From Peptoniphilus sp. (GTDB lineage: Bacteria; Bacillota; Clostridia; Tissierellales; Peptoniphilaceae): DNA of 5,131 bases. The notes under the pieces are model-generated. The model made no database searches. It was not told where the DNA came from and saw only the letters and a program-made list of their open reading frames with translations. The position numbers and the translations under genes are program-made. Below, piece after piece: positions 1 through 5,131 of the stretch (within the stretch, counting starts at the first letter, position 1; every line of letters begins with the position of its first letter). The stretch lies in NCBI GenBank assembly GCA_029983555.1, contig JASBZH010000070.1:1-5131 (forward strand), given 5' to 3'.

Positions 1-96
1 ATTTTTTATATTGGTAAAAATACCATTTTATTTAAAAACAGATTAAAATTTTAAAAATTAAATTTCTAGTAAATAGACAGTAAATTTATGAAAAAG

Positions 97-110
97 TTTC
101 GATATTGAAA
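97..110. promoter_or_regulatory. Candidate operator: near-palindrome over the -35 box
   Basis: TTTCGATATTGAAA is a 14-base inverted repeat with six of seven symmetric pairs complementary; only the 101/106 pair fails. It covers the whole -35 hexamer, where a bound repressor would block RNA polymerase. I cannot match it to a known regulator. AT-rich DNA produces such symmetry by chance fairly often, so this is a hypothesis rather than an identified site. Confidence 0.25.
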
Positions 111-133
111 TAAAATTTATTTTACTATATAAT
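105..133 (+). promoter_or_regulatory. Sigma-A-type promoter of the lipoprotein gene
   Basis: TTGAAA (105-110) and TATAAT (128-133) are separated by 17 bases, which is one mismatch from the vegetative sigma-factor consensus at optimal spacing. Transcription should start near 139-141, leaving a 5' leader of only about 20 bases. That is too short for a purine riboswitch or an attenuator, so control would have to act at the promoter itself. The bases upstream (1-104) are very AT-rich and could act as an UP-like element. They contain no gene. Confidence 0.8.
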
Positions 134-160
134 TAATTTGAAAAGAAATAGGAGGAAATC

Positions 161-1258
161 ATGAAGAAAAAAATTATTTTATTATCAACTATCTTCCTTA
201 TTATGCTTGGACTAGTGGCTTGTGGCGGAAAAAACAACGCTCCAGCTAATGAGTCAAATGACAAGACAAATAAAGAAGAAACAGCTGAAGGAAAAAGCGA
301 TATCAGTATAGGTTTTGTTACTGATGAAGGCGGAGTTAACGACGAATCTTTTAACCAAGGAGCTTGGGAAGGACTTAAAAAAGCTAAAGACGAACTTGGA
401 GTTCAGGCAGATTATCTAGAATCTAAAGACTCTAAGGACTATGCTCCAAACTTAGAAACATTTGCTGATCAAGAAAAAGATTTAATCTTTGGAGCAGGTT
501 TTAAAATGGGTGGAGATATAGCAGAAGCAGCTGAATCTTATCCAGAAATTAACTACGCAATTGTTGATGTTGATGTAACAGTTGATGAAAATGGAAACAA
601 AATTGAAGCACCTGAAAATCTTTTAGGAATCATGTTTAGAGCTCAAGAACCATCTTTCTTAGTAGGATATATCGCTGGTATGACTACTGAAACTAACAAA
701 GTAGGATTTGTTGGTGGACAAGAAGGAAACATCATCTGGGGTTTTGAATATGGATACAAAGCTGGAGTTGACTATGCTGCAGCAGAAAGAGGAGAAAAAA
801 TAGAAATTCTTTCTCAATATGTAGGAGATTTCTCAGACGCACAAAAAGGAAAATCAATTACTTCTACAATGTTCCAAAATGGTGCTGACGTAGTATTCCA
901 CGCAGCAGGTGGAGCAGGAGCAGGCGTTATTGAAGCAGCAAAAGAAGCTGACAAATGGGCTATCGGTGTAGATAGAGACCAAAACGACTTGGCACCTGAT
1001 AATGTATTGACTTCAGCAATGAAAAACGCAGATGTTGCAGTATATCAAGTTTCTGAGCAAATGAAAAATGGCGAATTCGAAGGTGGAAAAACAATTGAGT
1101 TTGGACTTTCTGATGAAGGAGCTGTAGGTATTGCACCAACTTCTGACAAAAATGTTAAACCAGAAATTCTTGAAAAAATTGACGGAATTTCACAAAAAAT
1201 CATTGATGGCGAAATTAAAGTTCCATACAATGAAGAAACTTACAACGAATATAAATAA
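161..1258 (+). CDS. nupN: BMP/PnrA-family substrate-binding lipoprotein, probable purine nucleoside receptor
   Basis: This is the extracellular ligand-binding component of an ABC importer. The 365-residue length is normal for the family. Residues 1-20 form a lipoprotein signal peptide (MKKK, then a hydrophobic core) ending in the lipobox L18-V19-A20-C21, so C21 should be lipidated and anchored to the outer face of the membrane. A hydrophilic Lys/Glu/Asn-rich linker (about 22-46) leads into the BMP fold. Family hallmarks seen are GGVNDESFNQGAWEG (57-71), GFVGGQEG (182-189) followed by GFEYGYKAG (194-202), a Gly/Ala-rich loop GGAGAG (250-255) and GVDRDQND (269-276). In the PnrA structure the purine stacks between two aromatic residues; W69 and F195 are plausible equivalents, but that is inference. 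The start is fixed by AGGAGG at 150-155, five bases before the ATG. The gene has its own promoter and terminator. Nucleoside binding is inferred from the family and operon; riboflavin-binding RfuA-type members exist, so the substrate is not certain. Confidence 0.9.
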   Translation: MKKKIILLSTIFLIMLGLVACGGKNNAPANESNDKTNKEETAEGKSDISIGFVTDEGGVNDESFNQGAWEGLKKAKDELGVQADYLESKDSKDYAPNLETFADQEKDLIFGAGFKMGGDIAEAAESYPEINYAIVDVDVTVDENGNKIEAPENLLGIMFRAQEPSFLVGYIAGMTTETNKVGFVGGQEGNIIWGFEYGYKAGVDYAAAERGEKIEILSQYVGDFSDAQKGKSITSTMFQNGADVVFHAAGGAGAGVIEAAKEADKWAIGVDRDQNDLAPDNVLTSAMKNADVAVYQVSEQMKNGEFEGGKTIEFGLSDEGAVGIAPTSDKNVKPEILEKIDGISQKIIDGEIKVPYNEETYNEYK

Positions 1259-1268
1259 GTTTTAAATT

Positions 1269-1295
1269 AAGTGTCACTTATGTGGCACTTTTTTT
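1269..1295 (+). terminator. Intrinsic terminator after the lipoprotein gene
   Basis: The arms AAGTGTCAC (1269-1277) and GTGGCACTT (1282-1290) form a 9-pair stem containing one G-U pair, closed by a TTAT loop. A run of seven T (1289-1295) overlaps the base of the stem. The hairpin lies 10 bases after the stop codon. There is no comparable T-run on the opposite strand, so it should act mainly on + strand transcription. It separates the binding-protein transcript from the transporter genes, although some read-through is possible. Confidence 0.88.
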
Positions 1296-1426
1296 GTATT
1301 GTAAATATTTTAAGAGTGGATATTATATCTTAGAACTTTTTTATAATGAAGAAGTAGTGTTTAGTGGCTCTTTATCTAAATTTTGCTTCAAGTTATCATG
1401 CGATTTTTGATTATTTACTGATTTTA

Positions 1427-1456
1427 TTGTGAAAGCACTCTTATTTTTGGTATAAT
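1427..1456 (+). promoter_or_regulatory. Extended -10 promoter of the ATPase-permease unit
   Basis: A perfect extended -10, TGGTATAAT (1448-1456), is preceded by a fair -35, TTGTGA (1427-1432), at 18 bases. Transcription should begin near 1463, giving a leader of about 20 bases before the GTG start. The extended -10 can compensate for the imperfect -35. The roughly 130 bases between the terminator and this promoter (1296-1426) contain no open frame or clear RNA that I can identify. A second TATAAT at 1342-1347 lacks a convincing -35. Confidence 0.7.
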
Positions 1457-1470
1457 TTAATTATCAATGT

Positions 1471-1477
1471 AAAGGAG
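1471..1477 (+). promoter_or_regulatory. Ribosome binding site selecting the GTG start of the ATPase
   Basis: AAAGGAG lies seven bases before GTG 1485. This favours GTG over the in-frame TTG that follows immediately at 1488 and over the first in-frame ATG at 1518, which is about 40 bases from this site and has no Shine-Dalgarno of its own. Confidence 0.75.
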
Positions 1478-1484
1478 AGCGTTT

Positions 1485-3017
1485 GTGTTGGAAGAAAATA
1501 AAAATTTAGCTGTGTTTATGAAAGGCATTACAAAAAAATTTGGTGACTTCACAGCTAATAAAAACATCGACCTTGATATAAAAAGGGGCGAAATTCATTC
1601 TCTTTTGGGAGAAAATGGAGCAGGCAAATCAACTTTAATGAATATGCTCTATGGAATGTATCCTCCTACATCAGGCGAGATTTATATAAATGGTGAAAAA
1701 AAAGAATTTAAAGATCCAAACGATGCAATAAAGGCTGGACTTGGAATGGTACACCAACATTTTATGTTAATTGAACCTTTTACCATCGTTGAAAATATAA
1801 TTCTTGGAATGGAGCCAGTAAATGGCGTAAAAGTCGATATTAAAAAGGCGAGAGAAGAAGTAATTGAGCTTGCCAATAGATATGGTTTTAAAATTGATCC
1901 CGATGCAAAAATTGAAGATATTTCTGTAGGTACCCAACAAAAGGTAGAGATATTAAAAGTTCTCTATCGTGGAGCTGATATTTTAATTTTTGACGAACCA
2001 ACGGCAGTTTTAACTCCGCAGGAAATTGACGAGCTTATTGAAATTATCACTAATCTTTCAAAAGAAGGAAAGTCTGTAATTATAATAACTCACAAGTTAA
2101 AAGAGATTAAGAAAATGGCAGACAGGTGTACTATCATAAGGCGTGGACAGAAGATTGATACAGTTAATGTAAAAGATGTTTCTGAATCTGAACTTGCAGA
2201 TATGATGGTTGGACGAACTGTGCACCTTGAGGTAAACAAAAAACCTCAAGCTGTAGGTAAAACAATTTTAAATATTGAAAATTTAGTAGTAAAAGATATT
2301 AGAGATATAAGCAAGCTAAATGATTTTAATTTAGACGTAAAAGCTGGAGAAATTCATGGGATCGCCGGTGTAGATGGCAACGGTCAATCTGAACTAATAG
2401 AGGCTTTGACAGGGCTTAAACATATCGATAGTGGCAAGATCACTTTTAAAGATAAAGATATTACTAATAAAACTCCAAGGGAGATTATCGATTCAGGTTT
2501 AAACTCAATTCCGGAGGACAGACAAGTTAGAGGTCTTGTGCTTGATTTTACTGTGGCTGAAAATATGATACTCAAAAGCTACAATAAAGAGCAGTTCTCG
2601 CACAATGGAATTTTGAAGTCAAAAGAAATAAGAAGTCATTCAAGTAAGTTAGTGGATGATTATGATGTAAGGCCGAGAAATATAGATTATTATGCAGGAT
2701 CATTATCTGGAGGAAATCAACAGAAAGTTATCTTGGCAAGAGAAATATCAGCTGATCCAGATTTACTTATAGCAGCTCAGCCGACTAGAGGACTTGATGT
2801 TGGAGCTATAGAATATATAAGGAATTTCTTAATTGAACAGAGAGATAAGGGCAAAGCGGTTTTATTAATTTCTTTTGAACTGGATGAAATCATGGCCCTT
2901 TCTGATAGAATTTCTGTAATTTTTGATGGGAAAATTTTAAAAACTTTCGATGCAAATGATACTGATGAGAGAGAGATAGGTCTATATATGGCAGGAGGTA
3001 ACGATGAAGAGAAATAG
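1485..3017 (+). CDS. nupO: Double-domain ABC transporter ATPase of a nucleoside importer
   Basis: This cytoplasmic motor protein couples ATP hydrolysis to import through the two downstream permeases. Its 510 residues match the usual length of NupO/YufO and of RbsA/MglA-like sugar ATPases. Domain 1 (about 8-250) has Walker A GENGAGKST (42-50), Q-loop Q91, a weak signature SVGTQQ (147-152), Walker B ILIFDEP (166-172) and switch H203. Domain 2 (about 262-505) has a Walker A lacking lysine, GVDGNGQSE (295-303), a full signature LSGGNQQK (407-414), a Walker B replaced by LLIAAQP (427-433), and F464 where the switch histidine would be. Pairing across the two domains therefore gives one complete ATP site (domain 1 Walker motifs with domain 2 signature) and one degenerate site, as is usual in this subfamily. 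Translation starts at GTG, and the last 14 bases overlap the next gene. The BMP gene upstream and BMP-type permeases downstream favour nucleosides over sugars. Confidence 0.93.
   Translation: MLEENKNLAVFMKGITKKFGDFTANKNIDLDIKRGEIHSLLGENGAGKSTLMNMLYGMYPPTSGEIYINGEKKEFKDPNDAIKAGLGMVHQHFMLIEPFTIVENIILGMEPVNGVKVDIKKAREEVIELANRYGFKIDPDAKIEDISVGTQQKVEILKVLYRGADILIFDEPTAVLTPQEIDELIEIITNLSKEGKSVIIITHKLKEIKKMADRCTIIRRGQKIDTVNVKDVSESELADMMVGRTVHLEVNKKPQAVGKTILNIENLVVKDIRDISKLNDFNLDVKAGEIHGIAGVDGNGQSELIEALTGLKHIDSGKITFKDKDITNKTPREIIDSGLNSIPEDRQVRGLVLDFTVAENMILKSYNKEQFSHNGILKSKEIRSHSSKLVDDYDVRPRNIDYYAGSLSGGNQQKVILAREISADPDLLIAAQPTRGLDVGAIEYIRNFLIEQRDKGKAVLLISFELDEIMALSDRISVIFDGKILKTFDANDTDEREIGLYMAGGNDEEK
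2993..2999 (+). promoter_or_regulatory. Shine-Dalgarno of permease 1, inside the ATPase gene
   Basis: AGGAGGT lies in the final codons of the ATPase, four bases before ATG 3004. This near-perfect site, combined with the 14-base overlap of the genes, suggests translational coupling that keeps the ATPase and permease in proportion. Confidence 0.85.
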
Positions 3018-4167
3018 AATTGTATATACACTTCTTGCTATGGTTCTTGGAATGATTGTCGGTTCAATAGTTTTACTTATAAGTGGAACTAATCCAATTG
3101 AAGCTTATAAAGTTATTTTTGTAGGAGCTTTTGGAAAGCCAAAATATATATCTTGGACTATAGTTAAAGCTATTCCACTTATTTTAACTGGACTTTCTGT
3201 TGCCTTTGCTTTTAATACAGGACTATTTAATATAGGAGCAGAGGGTCAATATATAGTTGGATCAATTGGAGCACTTCTAGCTGGACTATTTTTAAATCTT
3301 CCACCTGTAATTCACGGAATTGTAGCACTTTTGTGTGGACTTTTGTGTGGATTTGTTTGGGGAGCTTTAGTTGGATTTTTTAAATCAAAATTTCAAGTTA
3401 ATGAAGTTATTTCATCTATCATGATGAACTGGATTGCATTTTATCTTAGCAACTACCTTTTGAGTTTTAGTTCTATAAAAAGTATAGAGTCAGACACTTC
3501 CTATTCGATTAAAGACAGTGCATCAATTAGGATTTTAGGAGCTTGGAAGAAATCTGCTGCCGGCAAAGAATTTTTAAAGGGCAACAAATTTTTAAGAGAT
3601 ATTTTAAATCCGCCAATAAACTGGGGAATTGTAATTGCAATTATTGCGGCAATAGTAATTTGGTATATTCTAAAGAAGACAACTCTCGGATATGAATTAA
3701 GAGCTGTTGGATTTAATAGAAAAGCTGCAGAATATGGCGGAATAGATATAAATAAAGCTATAATGAAATCAATGGGTATTGCCGGGGCATTATCTGGACT
3801 TGCTGGAGCTATTACTGTACTTGGCGTTTCAGGAGATATAGGAATGATGGCCGCTCAAGAAGGCTATGGTTTTGACGGAATGGCAGTTTCTCTAATTGCA
3901 GGAAATGGACCACTTGGAACTATACCGGCTGCAATTTTATATGCAGGCCTTATGTATGGTGGAGGAAAACTCACAACTATAGGAACTTATTCAGAAGTTG
4001 TAGATATAATCGTTGGAATAATGATTTTATTTATTGCAATGCCAAAACTTTTAGACATGTTGAAATTTTTCTCTAACAAGAGAAAGAGAGAAACTGGTAG
4101 AGATGTAGCACCAGATCCTATTTTGGATTCAAAAAAGAATGAGGGCATGGGAGGTAAAGATGAATAA
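3004..4167 (+). CDS. nupP: ABC transporter permease, first channel subunit of the nucleoside importer
   Basis: This is an integral membrane subunit (387 residues) of the BPD_transp_2 family that pairs with the second permease to form the translocation channel. Hydrophobic segments are visible near residues 8-27, 52-71, 83-99, 102-125, 135-155, 207-223, 254-275, 289-320 (probably two) and 331-349. Family marks are NTGLFNIGAEGQ (71-82) and the cytoplasmic loop TTLGYELRAVGFNRKAAEYGG (226-246, last residues included), which should be the coupling site for the ATPase. A hydrophilic stretch of about 50 residues (156-206) separates the two halves. The C-terminus (356-387) is a Lys/Arg/Asp/Glu-rich tail, presumably cytoplasmic. 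Both make the protein roughly 40 residues longer than the Bacillus homologue as I recall it. A 12-base tandem duplication encodes LLCG twice (109-116). The gene overlaps its neighbours on both sides. The family is clear; nucleoside specificity comes from context. Confidence 0.9.
   Translation: MKRNRIVYTLLAMVLGMIVGSIVLLISGTNPIEAYKVIFVGAFGKPKYISWTIVKAIPLILTGLSVAFAFNTGLFNIGAEGQYIVGSIGALLAGLFLNLPPVIHGIVALLCGLLCGFVWGALVGFFKSKFQVNEVISSIMMNWIAFYLSNYLLSFSSIKSIESDTSYSIKDSASIRILGAWKKSAAGKEFLKGNKFLRDILNPPINWGIVIAIIAAIVIWYILKKTTLGYELRAVGFNRKAAEYGGIDINKAIMKSMGIAGALSGLAGAITVLGVSGDIGMMAAQEGYGFDGMAVSLIAGNGPLGTIPAAILYAGLMYGGGKLTTIGTYSEVVDIIVGIMILFIAMPKLLDMLKFFSNKRKRETGRDVAPDPILDSKKNEGMGGKDE
3327..3351 (+). 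repeat. Perfect 12-base tandem duplication inside permease 1
   Basis: CTTTTGTGTGGA occurs twice in tandem (3328-3339 and 3340-3351), and the preceding A at 3327 extends the 12-base periodicity. The unit is a multiple of three and encodes LLCG-LLCG in the predicted membrane segment at 102-125, so gain or loss of a unit keeps the frame. The next bases (TTTGTTTGG) are a degenerate continuation. Confidence 0.9.
4149..4155 (+). promoter_or_regulatory. Shine-Dalgarno that sets the start of permease 2
   Basis: GGGAGGT lies in the last codons of permease 1, with GGAGG ending five bases before the ATG at 4160. The upstream in-frame ATG at 4139 is preceded by an A-rich stretch without a comparable site, so 4160 is the better start. 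Confidence 0.85.
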
Positions 4168-5122
4168 CATAGGACTAAATATTGCAAGTATTTTATCAAT
4201 TACATTACTTTATTCAGCACCTCTTATATACACGGCTCTCGGTGGTGTTTTAAGTGAAAACTCAGGTGTTGTAAATATTGGACTTGAAGGTATGATGGCA
4301 ATAGGAGCTATCATTGGATCAATCGTTGGATATTATGTTGGAAATCCGTGGCTCGCATTTATATGTGGGGGTCTTGGCGGAATGCTACTCGCACTTTTAC
4401 ACGCAATAGCAACTATACATTTTGCAGCTGATCACGTTGTAAGTGGTATAGCTATAAACTTGATCGGGCCAGGACTATCAGTATTTTTGTGTAGATTATT
4501 TTTTGAAGGTGCGGCTATGTCAAAGTCAGTTCCTTATGCTAACAAATTGCCAGTACTTTTTAAAAATGTATTTACAGAAAGTGCAAACGCAAATGGCGGA
4601 ATAGCTAAATTTATGGATATAGTATTTTCACAATACGCATCAGTCTACATCTCATTTATATTAGTTTTTGTAATGTATTTTATCCTTTATAAGACAAGAC
4701 TTGGACTAAGGATTAGAGCTGTAGGAGAACATCCTAAGGCTGCAGAAACTCTAGGAGTAAATGCTTACTTAATTAAGTATATATGTGTACTAGGATCTGG
4801 ATTTTTGGCAGGACTTGGAGGAGCTTCAATGTCACTTGCCGTCGTATCTAACTTTAGAGAGACTTTGATTTCAGGTCAAGGATTTATTGCCCTTGCAGCA
4901 GTAATCTTTGGAGGATGGAAACCGCACGGCGCAATGGCTGCATGTCTATTATTCGGGTTTGCTCAAGGACTTTCAGTATTTCTTGGTTCACAAGGAATTG
5001 AAATTGACACGAATGTGCTTTCAATGATTCCTTATGCAATTACATTAATAGTGTTAATAGTATTTGTAAAAGGATCAAGAGCCCCATCAGCAGATGGAAT
5101 TCCTTATGAAAGAAATAAATAA
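4160..5122 (+). CDS. nupQ: ABC transporter permease, second channel subunit of the nucleoside importer
   Basis: This is the second membrane subunit (320 residues from the chosen start), paralogous to the preceding permease and also of the BPD_transp_2 family. Hydrophobic segments are visible near residues 8-30, 45-61, 64-85, 92-112, 159-177, 204-228, 241-252, 256-276 and 287-304. Shared family marks are VVNIGLEG (37-44) and the coupling-loop region LGLRIRAVGEHPKAAETLG (181-199), which aligns with LGYELRAVGFNRKAAEYGG in its partner. GGWKPHG (251-257) and the short hydrophilic end SADGIPYERNK (310-320) are also seen. The longest reading frame begins at ATG 4139 and would add MRAWEVK, but only ATG 4160 has a well-placed Shine-Dalgarno. 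With that start the gene overlaps permease 1 by 8 bases (ATGAATAA), and the length equals the usual size of NupQ. No terminator is visible in the 9 bases after the stop, so the transcript may continue past the window. Confidence 0.9.
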   Translation: MNNIGLNIASILSITLLYSAPLIYTALGGVLSENSGVVNIGLEGMMAIGAIIGSIVGYYVGNPWLAFICGGLGGMLLALLHAIATIHFAADHVVSGIAINLIGPGLSVFLCRLFFEGAAMSKSVPYANKLPVLFKNVFTESANANGGIAKFMDIVFSQYASVYISFILVFVMYFILYKTRLGLRIRAVGEHPKAAETLGVNAYLIKYICVLGSGFLAGLGGASMSLAVVSNFRETLISGQGFIALAAVIFGGWKPHGAMAACLLFGFAQGLSVFLGSQGIEIDTNVLSMIPYAITLIVLIVFVKGSRAPSADGIPYERNK

Positions 5123-5131
5123 TTATTTTTA

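Noticed and set aside
60..74. CodY-box-like sequence upstream of the first promoter (Bacillus nupNOPQ is CodY-controlled)
   Set aside because: Only about 10 of 15 positions fit AATTTTCWGAAAATT, and the match is mostly A/T in an A/T-rich stretch, so chance is a sufficient explanation.
68..85. Direct repeat AGTAAAT at 68-74 and 79-85, spaced one helical turn apart
   Set aside because: Seven A/T-rich bases repeated twice is expected by chance here, and there is no third copy or matching site at the second promoter.
92..104. PurR-box-like sequence on the minus strand (TCGAA core)
   Set aside because: It is a single imperfect box without the usual paired inverted second box. The central CCGAAC is not preserved.
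1..160. Purine riboswitch upstream of the importer
   Set aside because: The leader after the predicted start site is only about 20 bases, and no conserved purine-aptamer core or terminator/antiterminator pair is visible.
905..927. Gly/Ala-coding GCAGGTGGAGCAGGAGCAGG repeat in the lipoprotein gene
   Set aside because: It encodes the Gly/Ala-rich loop typical of BMP proteins, so it is a coding constraint rather than a DNA repeat with its own role.
1045..1230. Minus-strand open frames inside the four genes (for example 1045-1230, 1682-1876, 2384-2575, 2777-3031, 3987-4199)
   Set aside because: Each lies opposite a well-supported gene, gives Ser/Ile-rich low-complexity protein without recognisable domains, and reflects the codon pattern of the real gene.
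1319..1347. Inverted repeat GATAT-T-ATATC (1319-1329) followed by TATAAT (1342-1347), as a possible extra promoter or operator
   Set aside because: There is no acceptable -35 at 16-18 bases, and the repeat is pure A/T apart from its ends. The extended -10 promoter at 1427-1456 explains expression better.

Overview
The window carries one complete transport locus of the BMP (basic membrane protein)/PnrA-type ABC family, all on the + strand: a substrate-binding lipoprotein, a double-domain ATPase and two paralogous permeases. The order and products match the purine-nucleoside importers called NupNOPQ (YufNOPQ) in Bacillus and BmpA-NupABC in lactic acid bacteria. The DNA is strongly AT-rich, with A/T-ending codons, strong AGGAGG-type ribosome binding sites, sigma-A-like promoters and a Gram-positive-style lipoprotein signal. 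This suggests a low-GC Firmicute, perhaps an anaerobic coccus of the Tissierellia/Clostridia group. The genus is a guess and cannot be fixed from this window.

Layout: 1-104 is AT-rich upstream DNA with no gene and only weak short repeats. A near-consensus promoter (105-133) drives the lipoprotein gene (161-1258), which ends at an intrinsic terminator (1269-1295). A gene-free stretch of about 130 bases follows, then a second promoter with an extended -10 (1427-1456). This serves a tightly packed three-gene unit: ATPase (1485-3017, GTG start), permease 1 (3004-4167) and permease 2 (4160-5122). The genes in this unit overlap by 14 and 8 bases, and each permease has its Shine-Dalgarno inside the end of the preceding gene. 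The last 9 bases hold nothing recognisable.

How they work together: the lipoprotein is anchored outside the membrane and captures the ligand (probably purine nucleosides). It delivers the ligand to a channel formed by the two permeases, and the ATPase powers import from the cytoplasmic side. The terminator and second promoter let the binding protein be made in excess of the membrane complex.

I found no previously undescribed system. The points worth a second look are modest: the ATPase has one intact and one degenerate ATP site, a near-palindrome covers the first -35 box, the second permease probably starts 21 bases later than its longest reading frame, and the first permease has a perfect in-frame 12-base tandem duplication and a charged tail.
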